Of a stretch of 64,000 nt of DNA, positions 21,494-33,400 are shown in pieces. Source of the DNA: Byssochlamys sp. IMV 00236 (lineage: Eukaryota; Ascomycota; Eurotiomycetes; Eurotiales; Thermoascaceae); assembly GCA_001931875.2 (NCBI GenBank), contig MSJH02000540.1:96337-160336 (forward strand), in the 5' to 3' direction. The translations under genes were made by a program, and so were the position numbers. Positions within the stretch are counted from its first letter, which is position 1, and the number at the start of each line of letters is the position of its first letter. The notes beneath the pieces were generated by a model, which made no database searches, was not told where the DNA came from, and saw only the letters and a list, made by a program, of their open reading frames with translations.

Positions 21494-23701
21494 ATGAATC
21501 AAGATACCACAATGTCGTGGCAGGACCAGATGCAGGACGAATCGCTCGTCTCTGCGACCGGCGGAGATGAGTTCTCCAACTTCCTCGAGTTTGGCATCAA
21601 TTTCCCCGACCTCGACGGCCATGCTTCCGCTCAGCCGGAGCGCTCCCTCCACGGATCCAACCATGCCATTGCGACCACGATGCCCGACGACGGCATGAAC
21701 CGCATGGAGACAGACGCGCAGGGTCAATCTTCACAGTATAATCACATCATGGGCGATCTGCCCATGGACCTGTCCCAGCAGGGCCAGGGCCAGGTCTCCC
21801 AGCCGTACAACGGCATGAACGTCGATAACGACTTCTTCCAGGAGCAACACCAGCTACGTCGCCAACCGTCGCACCAGCATCCTCAGCACCATGGCTATGC
21901 TCCCGGTCAGCCAATGGTTCCTCCGACCCCCAACAGTATCGAGCTCCATGGCGGTGCCGTCAGGTATCCCCAGCGGGTGGAAGAGAATGCGGAGATGTAT
22001 GGTCGCTACGGTCGTGTCAACGATGAACAGGTAGGACGGCCAACAAGATGTATATCGCGGACAGGCAGAACTCGAGTACTAACTCGTAACAGGCTTTCTA
22101 TACCCCCCTGATCTCGCCAGCTATGACCCCGCTCGAGACTCAATTTCGGTTGCCCGAGTATACCATCCCAGGCGAGTACTTCACCCCGCTGACCTCGCCC
22201 GCTCTCGAGGCGCGAGGCTCCAGTTCTGGGTACCCGTTCCAGACGACCCAGGCCTCGGACATGGGATACCTACACTCCCCCGTCGACGCCAATGGGGTGC
22301 CTGTCTCAACCCCCGCATCCCCTGGATTGCAGAGGAAGCAACGGCGCCGTCCCTCGGCTACTACGCGAGTGACCGGTCGCGCAGGCAAGCAGTCTCCCGT
22401 CGTACGCGCGCAGACGCGGAGAAAGCAGGCTCTTAGCAGTCAACTGCAATCGGAGGAAATCTCCAATGCGCTCAACCAAGACGCCCGTGCGCCCATCAAT
22501 GGAGGCAGTAATCTGCGTTTTGGAAGCACCGAAAGCTCTCAGGACTCTGTGTCCCCCGAGCCTCTCTCGGAGCCGTTGATGCCTCCTCCGGCGCTCCCTC
22601 AAAATCGCAAGTCGCCTGTAATCGAGCCGCAGACATCGGGTCCGAAGAGCGGTGCAGTTGTCACGCCGGCCACGCTCATGCGTATTCACAAAGCTCAGCA
22701 TACCCAGGATCCAACCGGCCGGTTTACGGGCCAGGCGAGCTTGGTCCCCAGCGGCGGTCAGCAGGATGACATTATGGAAGATGTCCAGCTTCCTGATGCT
22801 GCCGCAGATAACAGGCCAAGTCTGACTCGCATTCAGACTGCTATGCGTAGCGGTGAACACACTCCCACGACGTCTGCCAAGAAGACCCCGTCGTTAGAGC
22901 CCCGGTCGGTCGTGGACAGAGCTTCTTCTGTCTCTGTCGCCCCGAGCCCGCGGACCGGTCCGATGCCATCTCCCAGTGGACCAGTGGGGAGAAAGCCGGA
23001 CCCCAAGGCTGGCATCAGAAAACGCCAGAGCGTCAGCTCGCAGATCAGTCCGGCATTGCGGCCGAGGATCAGTCCCAGTATCCAGCCACTGGTCCGTGGT
23101 GATGGTGGTAAGTGCTCAATATCTGACCATGTTTTGAGAGGCAATGCTAACTGTCGCCTCAGGAGTATCCACCGAGACATCTGCACTATATTTAGCGTCC
23201 AAGTCTAATTATCAGCATATCTTGGATGGCACTCTTCTTCCAGGAGTGTCTTATCCAGAGACGCTAGCCGAAAATCTCAGTTCCAAGCGTACCAATCACA
23301 AGCTCGCAGAACAGGGCCGACGAAATAGAATCAACACTGCCCTGAAAGAGATCGAGGCCTTGCTCCCTCCCGGATTCGCGCAAGCCAGGGCTAAAGACAG
23401 TCCTAGCGGTGGTCCGAAGAATACAGAAAAGGAGAAGGGTGGCAACCAGACGATCAGCAAGGCCAGCACGGTTGAAATGGCCATTGACTACATCAAAGCA
23501 CTGAAGCAGGAGCTGGAAGACACGCAGCAGAAGCTGAAGGTAGCTGAATCAAAGCTCCGTGGCACACCTGCCGAATCAGAGCCAGAAGCTGCTGCATCTG
23601 CTGCTGTCCCTGAGACGAAGACAGAGACACCGAGAAATAGTGAGACGCCAGCTCCGTCTTCTGAAAGCTCTGCAGAACCAGCCGAAGTCGAACAAAAATA
23701 G
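21494..23701 (+). CDS. palcA: bHLH transcription factor, phosphorus-acquisition type (PalcA/NUC-1/Pho4-like)
   Basis: Three exons: 21494-22030, 22093-23107 and 23163-23701 (696 aa). The first in-frame ATG is at 21494. The bHLH domain is near the C-terminus (about residues 559-640): the basic region KRTNHKLAEQGRRNRIN has His563, Glu567 and Arg571, the H-E-R set that reads CACGTG E-boxes. Helix 2 continues as TVEMAIDYIKALKQELEDTQQKL, partly a leucine-zipper-like extension. The basic region is closest to NUC-1 of Neurospora, PalcA of A. nidulans and yeast Pho4, which switch on phosphatases and phosphate transport in low phosphate under Pho80/Pho85-type kinase control. The rest is disordered and Pro/Ser/Gln-rich, as in that family. 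It is divergent from the septin-like gene; no functional link is evident. Confidence 0.85.
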
Positions 23702-24803
23702 GTGTGTTGCTTAGCAACTTCTGAGTTGAAGATGAACGATACCCACAGGGAGTCAATATCCCGCAAGCCGAAACAAATGGCAGAGATGAGATGAACCATG
23801 CTCATATGCGTCATGGATTATGGATCATGGCTTCCCTTTTTCTTACCATTGGAATACTCTACGCGACTAACCGGACAGAGTTTGCTTTTTTTCTTCTTCT
23901 CTTCGCTCTCGTCCGTTAATTTTGATTTTCTCCTTGCCTACCGTCCACGGTCTTGGCCATCTTATCCTCTTTTTATGTTTACCTCCGCATACTTATGCGT
24001 CTCGTGACGTCGAGGGCGTTGGCGGCGTGTTGTATAGATGAAACTTCCTGTATCTAGAGTATAAACTGAATGCCATTCCGGCTGGACAGGGCGAAACGGA
24101 GGGCGGCTATGTGTAGATAGACAGCAATTATGTCGAATCAAGTTGGTGATACCAGAACGGTGTTTGTTGCTTGACCTGTCGTTCAGAAGGTCGCATATAC
24201 ATAAAATTCTTATCAATCATATCCTCATTGGCAAATTGCTCAAACAGGCATTTCATGGTTCACTATCTAGCTCATTATAAACATCGTTTGCCCTGGAAAT
24301 AGAACCCCTGGTATAACTAAGTATCTTTGAACGTATCCAGGCTGACGACAACGCTTCCTGAAATTCTACGACGTGGAATACACATGGATTTAGACAGACG
24401 CCCACTTTCTCTCCTCGACCAGCGTATAGCTACAGGAATCCCACAGCATGTTGGTGGTTTAGACATTGCGAGCCCCTCACTGGCCAGCGTGGTCTCTGGA
24501 TGTAAGGCTACCTGCTGCTTCCCACGAGTCCGCCTTTTATCTCCTCTGCGAATGGTCCAAGCCTTTAGGCCCCCAGAACCTCTTGTGCTAGTGCCGCAAT
24601 GGACGATGACTTATTTTTGGATTTTAGAGTCGATCCTAATAATTATTTCTACAATCTCTCAGACCAGACGACGCTTATGATTCTATCTCAGCGATATTTC
24701 TATATTTCGTAGTATCTTTTTTTTTTTCCTTTTCTCACCAGGACAAACTGGTGCCATCAAGGCATCCCCTCAATGAATAGGTAGTACTAAAAAACGGGCT
24801 TTT
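23702..24803. other. Intergenic region, no gene seen
   Basis: 3' region of the bHLH gene (T-rich, about 23880-23920), then unremarkable sequence with a (T)10 run near 24718-24727. A 117-codon open frame at 24327-24680 has no recognisable features. Confidence 0.55.
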
Positions 24804-26380
24804 ATGCCCAAAGTAAAGACAGGGTGTATCACTTGCAAGTTAGATAATCGTTCACAATTCATGCGAGATAGCTGACAATATCCGTAGGATTCGACGTGTT
24901 AAATGTGACGAAGAGAAACCCGCGTGCCGTCGATGTAGGAGCTCAAAGCGAACGTGTGATGGCTACAACGACGAATGCCGTCCTACGCAGAGCAAGAGCG
25001 GCAAGCCTAGATCAACATACCACACTCCAGCTCCCCATATCAGTCCTGACAGCCGTCTGGTTCTCCGTCCGGGCACAAGGGAGGAACGCCAATATGCAGA
25101 ACTCTTCTGCACCCAGACCTCCCAAGCTATAGCAGGGTTCTTTGCGTCAGAATTCTGGGGCCGCGTGCTGCCTCAGCTGAGCTTTTGGGAGCCAGCTGTA
25201 AGACACGCCATCATTGCTATGAGTGCCACTCATGAGCAACGTATCCTTGCTGCTTCCTCTGTACAGCAGTCTACTGTCTCGCAAACGCAGCGAAATGAGA
25301 AATTCGTACTGGACCAATACAACAAGGCCATCCACCACTTGATCACCCATTCCTCATCACCAACTGGAGGAAGAGTGGAACCAACACTTATTACATGCTG
25401 TTTATTCATGTTCCTGGAAATCATGCGAGGAAACTTCCCAAGCACTCAATCATGTCGAAGCGGGGCTAAAGATAATAACTGACTTGAAGAGGAGAGGTAT
25501 CTTGGATGCAGTGGATAAAGAACTGGTTGAATTGTTCGTCCGCTTGAACATCCAGAAGTCGCTCTTTGGTCGCCCGCTGATGACGCTCAATACTCCACAA
25601 GGAAACCAGGATTCCTCCTCCTGCAGAGCTTCATTTTCAACAACTTCAGAAGCAAGAGTATTGTTAGATTCACTGACAGAGAGAGCATTGAAATTCATTC
25701 GTCTTACGAAGAGCGGACAAGACTGCAGTCTGACGACAACGGAACTCCTAGGAGAACAAACCCACATCACAACCGCACTAGACAATTGGTCGCGTCAATT
25801 TGAAAGGCTGACGAGGAGTAAACGCATCAAACGATCTGACTCTCGAGGACCTCTCATATTGAAAATGCAATACCTCGTCGCGCGAATATGGCTGAAGACA
25901 TGCCTATCACCGGACGAGATGGTATTCGACAACCGCATTTCTGACTTCGAAGAGATCATCTCCATCGCCACCACGTTCATAAACGATGAAACGACCAATC
26001 ATCAGAAAAAAAGAATCTAACGACTCTTGCGGTAGCTTCTGTGGGGAGATGGGAATCATACCACCCCTATATTACACGGCGCTCAAATGCCGCGAGCCCA
26101 TATTGCGGAGAAAGGCGATTAATTTAATTTCCAGCTACCACAGACGAGAAGGAATGTGGGATGGAATATTATATGCGAAGGTTGCGGAGTTTGTTAGGAA
26201 GAAGAGAAGCAATTGTCGCTTCCGGTTGAAATGCGGGGTTTACCAGCGAGTACGTGCCGTGTTTACGAAGTACTTATTCCTGAAGAGGCGACTGGTAATG
26301 GTGTTCGATTTCTACTGCTATCGAAGCCGGATGGTGTTGATGGTAACTGGTATTCTGAGACGCGGTCTATTCTGTGGTAG
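24804..26380 (+). pseudogene. Zn2Cys6 fungal transcription factor broken by frameshifts
   Basis: Exon 1 (24804-24838, from ATG) and exon 2 (from 24888) join to a perfect Zn2Cys6 cluster: Cys pattern C-x2-C-x6-C-x6-C-x2-C-x6-C with an intron inside it, reading GCITCKIRRVKCDEEKPACR then RCRSSKRTCDGY. The family's conserved body follows (FWGRVLPQLSFWEPAVRHAI, LFMFLEIMRGNF). Then the frame changes: (1) near 25438 (CCC), after which QALNHVEAGLKIITDLK reads in the next frame; (2) at the seven-A run near 26005-26011, after which GEMGIIPPLYYTALKCRE continues in the third frame; (3) near 26305, after which KPDGVDGNWYSETRSILW and a natural stop at 26378 read on. No intron explains the shifts. As sequenced it encodes only a truncated zinc-cluster protein of about 200 aa. 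Confidence 0.85.
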
Positions 26381-26386
26381 CAGAAT

Positions 26387-26411
26387 ATGTATGTACATAC
26401 ATACATACATA
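26387..26411. repeat. (CATA)n microsatellite
   Basis: Tandem TGTATGTA/CATACATA units just after the ancestral stop of the Zn2Cys6 pseudogene. Confidence 0.8.
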
Positions 26412-27350
26412 AGTATATACATCGAATCAAGCGTTCCATCATTCATCTTTCTAGATCCTACGAGAGCAAGGATATGGTTTTAAGATTTGCGAATGAACTC
26501 ATGAATTCTCGAGCTTAACTTGTGAAGATCCAGGATCACGGAAGCAAAGATTTTTTTTGAAAAAGCATATGAAAAGGGAATGATCTCTGGATTGCTTGAA
26601 GAACCAATTGACACCGGAATCTAGATATCAGCTACTTATTTATGCTCCTCGACTCTATCCCAATAATGCCTCGGCTGTTCTGAGCTGAGCTGAACATCTA
26701 ATTAAACTGTTCCATGGTTCTACTCCCGTCTTTATTGATTCCATGCAGGTCGGTCTAGGTAGCTTCCCGTTGCAGCTGCTATCCGGTTTGTATAGGGAAC
26801 ACAGCAGGTTTGCAGCTCGCCCCTGTAGGAACCGCGAGATCTGACAGCTTGTCGTCAATATATATATATACCCATCAATATCTATACCAATAATAAACTC
26901 GGTCCCAGAAGACAAAATCAGGCAATGGTAAACCCGTCGGAGCGCAAGGCGCACGTCCAGGCGACCTGTCAATTATCCGTTTGCAGCAGGTTCTTCGATA
27001 CCCTAATTATAGGATAGAATCTACTAGATCACCAAGGTCTAGATTCTTTGTATGCTATAGGAGATAAATGGGTTCAACCCCCTCTAGAACTAGAATCTAG
27101 CAAGTCAAGCAATCCAAGCAGCTTAGATATATCAGCCAACTAGTTCAAGTCAGACACATGCTTCCGTGCCTTTATGATTTGACGTATCCTGCGCGAAGGG
27201 AATGAGCAGGTAATGCTGGAAGGTAAACCGCATATAACACTTTAGAAAGATTATATGTACCAGTTACTAAAAGAGAGACCGTGATGGATGTAATCTGGGC
27301 GTGTGGAATATGTCATTTCCTTATAAGACCCAGGGAACCCGATGGCACGG

Positions 27351-27415
27351 AGGTAATCATCGTGCCCAGTAGGTTCTACCATATGAAAGAACCTGCTACA
27401 AAAGGATGACGACCT
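27351..27415. repeat. Imperfect inverted repeat (hairpin)
   Basis: The left arm 27351-27377 (AGGT..TCATC..GTAGGTTCT) pairs with the right arm 27388-27415 (AGAACCTGCT..GGATGA..ACCT), with a 10-nt loop (ACCATATGAA) and a mismatched middle. It lies in the AT-rich part of the gene desert and may be a remnant of a small inverted-repeat element. Confidence 0.6.
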
Positions 27416-30400
27416 TCTACACGTCTTTTAGAGACGGCATGGTGCGTCTAGTTGCAATGTGTCCTCTAGGTTATGGAAATTGTGACCGAAACAGTAGTAG
27501 GTACCAGGTAGACTACACGTTTATATAGACAATTATAGCCTCATAGGAGATGTTATATCCGGAAGACCACGGTATATACCCGGAGAGCAGAGCTATACAA
27601 GGAAAGATATGTATACTAAGCCAATATAACTTAAGAAACCAACTGTTGCTGTTGTATAGAATTAGAGATATATGGAAAATGACTACTTCTTATAGTACGT
27701 GATAAGACTATAAATGTACCAGCTACATATATAGAAAGATATCAGCATTCAAAGAAGTAAGTATATACAGTCGTGAAAGCTAGGTTATAGTGTCAACTTT
27801 AGTATTCACTTACTGCACAAACAATTTATCTCTTCATTGATATCGATAGAAATATCTGCAAAGACAAACAGAACAACTGGACCTGACTCTCCACAAGACC
27901 GTGGTTGATTCGGAGTTAACTAGAAATCCATGTAGAAAATATATTCAATACTTATGTACATTTGATCTCTGTTCCGGTTAGTAATGCATAATGAAGCTAT
28001 GGAACCTGCATTGCTATCTAAATATCACTTTCTTAAGGGCATATCCGGGCATCTCACTCAATTCTATGCTACCTAGTGAATGGTATCCCTCTGACATCTA
28101 GAGAAAACAACAACATGCGAGCCAGATATTGCTCCTAGTGGCTAGAACGAGCCCCCCAATGAAAACCTAGGATTTAGATAGTATGGTCTGATCTCCCAGC
28201 CACAAGAGACCAACCCCCTCAGCCGCGCCCATACGGAGATTATTTCTCTCTATCTTGCTATCTATGGACCGCAATCTTCAGGCCTCGACTGAACTCTATA
28301 TCGGCGTTAACCTTCCCAGCCGATAGGTCAAGTATCACTCTCTAACGTCGATAAGCATCTAATGTAGATCAAAACTCAAAGCAACAAGTCAGCACGGCCG
28401 ACGCAGGGCTTCTCGAAGCCAGGCTTAGGCTTCCATGGAATCTCATCCCTCGTGGCACGAATCATGTCCTGCATGTAACCGCGTCACACGGGACCACATG
28501 GTCAGACTAGGGTGTAAGATGTTGGAAATCAGCGCCAACTCCATCTTTTTTAGGATGATCTTTTCCCACGTGGCGCGGACTTGGATAGCGCCCTCCCGCC
28601 ACGAGATAGGCAATATTCTAGAATCCTTCCCCCGTCGTTTCAGGGTCGAAGCCCCGGATTGAAGCTGCAGTCCCTGTTGGATGGATGCAGTTTGTGAGAA
28701 TTTAGTATCCAACGCTGGCGCCGGCGTCTGTTGGGGGCTGAAAAGAGTAGTGGAAAACGTGGTGAGCCTTGCAGTGCGCCGTCGGCATTTGGGCTGGCTG
28801 GTCTGCTAAACCAAGTGATCAGCTTGCAGTAGTGGGGAGGAACCCTGAGAAGAGATTGTCTGGGATCTACAGCAGATGCTCTTGCTCGCTAGACCATGCC
28901 ATGTCAGGGAAAAGAATCGAAGCCAAATTCAAGGTACAGTGGGGAAATGCATGGAACACAGAGAAGAACCGAAGGAACAAGATCCTAGCGGAGGAGTAAC
29001 ATGGACATGATGACTAGACATCGCAATGAGAAGATTATACTACCTTGATGATCTTTGACTACCTAATATAGTCACATAGGTAGGTGGATATGATACCTTT
29101 CTGCTCTCATACCGCCCGTCCCGTGCCAGATATGAGATATCATAGGAAAGACCGAATCCATCAGATAGGTACATGTATGATTTGTTAGGGATTCTTTTTG
29201 CTTTCGAGAAGCATGATAGTGTTCGAGATCTACACAGGGCTGCCACGAGAGCCAGAGGCACGTCATTCCGAGAATCTTCTCCACGGTGGTTGGGGACAGA
29301 GCGAAAAATAGAAATATGCTAAAACAGACTTGCGTGCTGCAGCCAGTCAGAGCAATAGAGAGTTGTCGATCATGTTTCCTCAGGCAAGCTATGTCAGACC
29401 AACCGCAATGTGCCCAGGACCTAGCGAGACTTGCATTTGGGGGCGGGTTTTGGGTCGGTCGAGGGACTTGATTTTCTAGACCGTCATTCAAAATTTGAAG
29501 ATAGTGAGTAACCTTGCATCGCCTGCTGCTTTCTAACATGTAATGTGATGTATTCGACGAGAAAGTATGATTCAACGAAGCAAGAGAGGGATGGAATAAT
29601 CTGAGACAAACCACGCGATGAAGATGCAAGGTTGCTGCCTATGGTAGCGAATGAGAAGGCGAATGACGAGGTGCAGATGTTCTACTGTTGGGTTCCACGG
29701 ACTGGACGTAGAATAGGTCTTCGTCGTTCCTAGTATGTCGTTACGGCCTCAAGTGCTTCTCAGAAGATTACGCGAGGAACCACGCCCCGTCTTCATAGCT
29801 GCAGATGACTAGCCATGGAAGCCATGGAAGCCGCTTCTATGCATGACCAACATCGACCGCGTATGTTCGGACCAGACGGTGTCAGATCGTCGAGCAAATG
29901 GGCTCTCATAAAACCACCACACTGGTGACTGTGGTGAGAAGCCAGGGTCTGTTATCAAGTCGAACCCCGCATCTCTTGCCTCATTCGTCTTCTCCAACTA
30001 GTTAGAGTGCTGCGATAGAGGCGGCCTAAAATCTCTAGAAACCTTCTAGAAGACAACGAGACACGGACGGGACGGGTAGGCTGATCCTGGTGGCAGACCA
30101 AGGATGCAGTTTCTTGCACCCTTGATGAACTGTTCTGCAGCTATCAGGGTTTACTCTGTGCATATATGCGCTGGCCAATGGCTCTGGCAGGAGCGTGCAG
30201 CATCCCGCCTATTGTATGAAGCAGTATGTGTCTTCTCTCGTCCCATCGCTAGCGCCACCAAGCTTTGGAGGAGATTTCTGCAGATTCCACGTCATCGATA
30301 TGCTGCACGATACTATCGCGGAATCTCTCGCCGCCAATGTTCCATTCTGCTCAGGATTGGTCCTCTGAAATGTTCAATTGGCGTTGACCGTTTCGACATC

Positions 30401-33400
30401 GGCAAGTCTCGGGATGGACGATCATTCCGCTTTGCTGTTGAGACTTGAGGGTAATAATAATATGGCTCTTGCACTCGTCTTAACATCAAGAATATAAATC
30501 ACGCCAAACTGAGAATGGACAGGAACAGAGCGTATCAAAGGGCCAAGCGCCGGACTGAACTGGTGAGCGGGGCCTGTTGTATCCCACCCTAGTCGGTGTA
30601 AGATATCTCCACCGCTTCATCCTTGTACATGCGCCGAAGTTCTGTACATGTTCCGTGATACCAAGACTAAAGTACGTGAATAATAGTTCGAGACAGCCCA
30701 GCTGAGGAAAGATGAAACAACCGGTCTAGAAGATGTCAACCATGTGCCTGGTCTGTATGACGCATCTGGTCGTCTGACTGCGTTAATCAACGGACATCTG
30801 CAGGTTCAACACAGTTCGTCTAGGTCTGCCAGGCACTACCTATCCCCCACGTGTCGAAGGATTGTTGCCACGTCGGACGAAGAACAGGCTCCGAGTCTAG
30901 GTGTTATGTCGACCGCGACCTGCCTGAAGGATTGACTACCCTGTCACTCACCCGTTTAGTTGGCGAAGATCCTGCTGCGGGAACCATTGTATGGGCGGTA
31001 GATCAACCGTCTCTAAGTATTATAGTGCATTCTCCGATAGAAATTCCCATGGATATAATCATTTGTGGCTTTCGCAGAACATCCAATCAGTGTCGTCACC
31101 CTCGTACAGACGAGGATAGATTAGCGGCAACGACAGTAGATAGATGTAACCGGGTTAATATTATTAACTTGTTATCTTGATCGGTTTGTTACGAGCAAAA
31201 CTCGGACTGTCATTGGCGTAAGGGACTCAAAGTCAAGAACTGTGGAAAGATGCGAAGCGGAGCGAGGCCAGAAATGGCAACCCGAGCAGTTGGTAATGTC
31301 AGACTGATATTATGTCCATCACTTCTTGTTTCGGACGCAGAGTCTGATGTTCTCCCCTATGGTAAACTGCATCCTATCCCCGCGTTAATAATAATCGTCT
31401 TCGTGGCAGTGCTATTGGAGTCGCTGCGATGTAGACGACGCTAGTAACACCATCCAGATTGAAGTGTGAACCCCAAAGGCTGTCAACATTGGTAATTATC
31501 AATGACAAATCCAAGGCAGAAACACCGCTGGCAACGAGCCTATCCATAATTAGCAGCAGGGACAAGGCGATTCTGGTGTGCAGGACTAAGGAGGGAAGCC
31601 TCTCAACTTGGTTGTCCAGGTGCGGCTGACCGGCGCTTAGAGCGCCCGCCTGATTGGATTCATCCTCCTCCAAGCTTCGACCGTTCAATACACATCACGA
31701 CCCGTGGGACGTGCGGCAACGGCGTTGATGGGGGAAATTGGAATCAAATACTAACAATAATGAGTTTAGCGAAGTGGACTACGTTGGCGGCGGGGTTGCG
31801 GCAGGACTGTGGTAAGATCAGGCCCTCTCCACCGTTCTCACAAGCTTCATCAATGATCACAGTCAAGATGGCTTGGTTTGACCGCGAGAATGATGAGACT
31901 GTCCTTGCCAGACCGATCAGGCTTCTCTGTCCACCAATGGACAGTGATCGTCACAACTGAATAACACTGCCGTCCTGCTATCTATTTTTGTACCTCGGAC
32001 GATCAGTGCTCAGTTAATGCACTGCCTCTGCAGCGGGAAGCAGAATGTTGAAGCATCTAAATGGCATCTAGATACACAGTTATCGCTATACCAGGATGCA
32101 CTTCCAATAATAACGAGTCCGTGTTTGGAGTAGTTACAAGGTATTATTACCTCGACTCGAAAGTTGAAACGAATCACTAACGCAAATTTGAAGTATCTAG
32201 TTCTCCTGTTAACTGAGGGTGAGACAGCAGTGTCTCTATTAGGTTATCCTAGATGATACCCCAATCCTGTTCTTGCTCAGCTTCGATATAGTTATACCAT
32301 CAATATTACGGAAGAGGCACTGAATCGCAACGATTACCAGATTCGGAATCGTCTATGCAAGTCAGATTTCAGTTCCCAGTGGAAACCAATGGTGCAGCGG
32401 TACAGTCTGCGTTGGTGAGTTCCAGGATTTGTCTTTTTGGCGGTCGGACTGTTTTCATAGGTGGAACTATAACTAACTAAACGGCGCAAGGAAGGCCTAG
32501 TCTAATAATACTAACACCAAGCTCTGTGCACCGGACAGCTGTTGGCTCCGGACTGGCACTCGCACGGACAAGATTGTTCGACCGAGAGTCCGATGGACAG
32601 TCAGGACTCAGGACTCAGTCGCGACTCTGTGTGTTGATTATTTGTCCAACCGATCGGGCATTGATCCGCATGCCAAAAGGTTATCTATTACAGTACATAG
32701 CAGCCGGCCCAAACATGATGATTTCCTCAGCCGCATCACTGCGACGCTGTCTATTGGATGAAGCGAGGCTATACAGACGACTTGTTGTAACAACGCATAC
32801 ACTCCACAGCCAGACAGCAGATCGCTTACTCTACTCTTTCTGGAAAACGTTGTGAACCTACCCAGTTTCGACAACGCCGTCTTAGCTAGGTTACACTGAA
32901 CTGGCAATTGCAAGGCTTGGCACTGAAGCGAGCGCGGCGCCGTTTTCTGATTGCGATGTACAGGGCCTCGACTGACTCATCATTGGCCTTTTGAGTCTTG
33001 ACAGGTTCGATCATCTGAACAGCTTCGCGGAATCGCGGTAAGCCCAGCCGAGTTATACCTACAGTACTTGAACCTAGAGAATTAGAGCACGGTGTTCCTG
33101 GACTGGACGAACAGGAGGCCCGGTTCCTCGCCCAGCACCACGCTGTTGGTCCACGAAGCCAACGATCAATCTAATGATTGTATTATTCCCAGGGCCGGAT
33201 TATCAGCACTATGTTGACATTGTCAAGAGGGAATTTTGTCCTTTCACGTCTCCCTGGAAATGTAAGTATCGGGGCTAGATATCCGCAGCTTACATGACCA
33301 CAGATCTGCGTCTTTATTTTCCTACACATGGATTGGTCACCATCGGTCCGTGTAGATGGCGCTGGAGACCCGAATCTCCCCAACCAGTCTGGTGGAGCCA

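Noticed and set aside
27000..28100. Possible LTR retrotransposon in the AT-rich core
   Set aside because: I found no pair of direct repeats, primer-binding site or reverse-transcriptase motif. Only composition suggests a repeat.
29072..29629. 186-codon minus-strand frame in the gene desert
   Set aside because: No recognisable domain, no splice partner, and mixed low-quality composition. Probably chance.
30104..30448. 115-codon frame in the desert with protein-like pieces in more than one frame
   Set aside because: I tried both strands for oxidase- or reductase-like patterns and nothing held together across more than a few residues.
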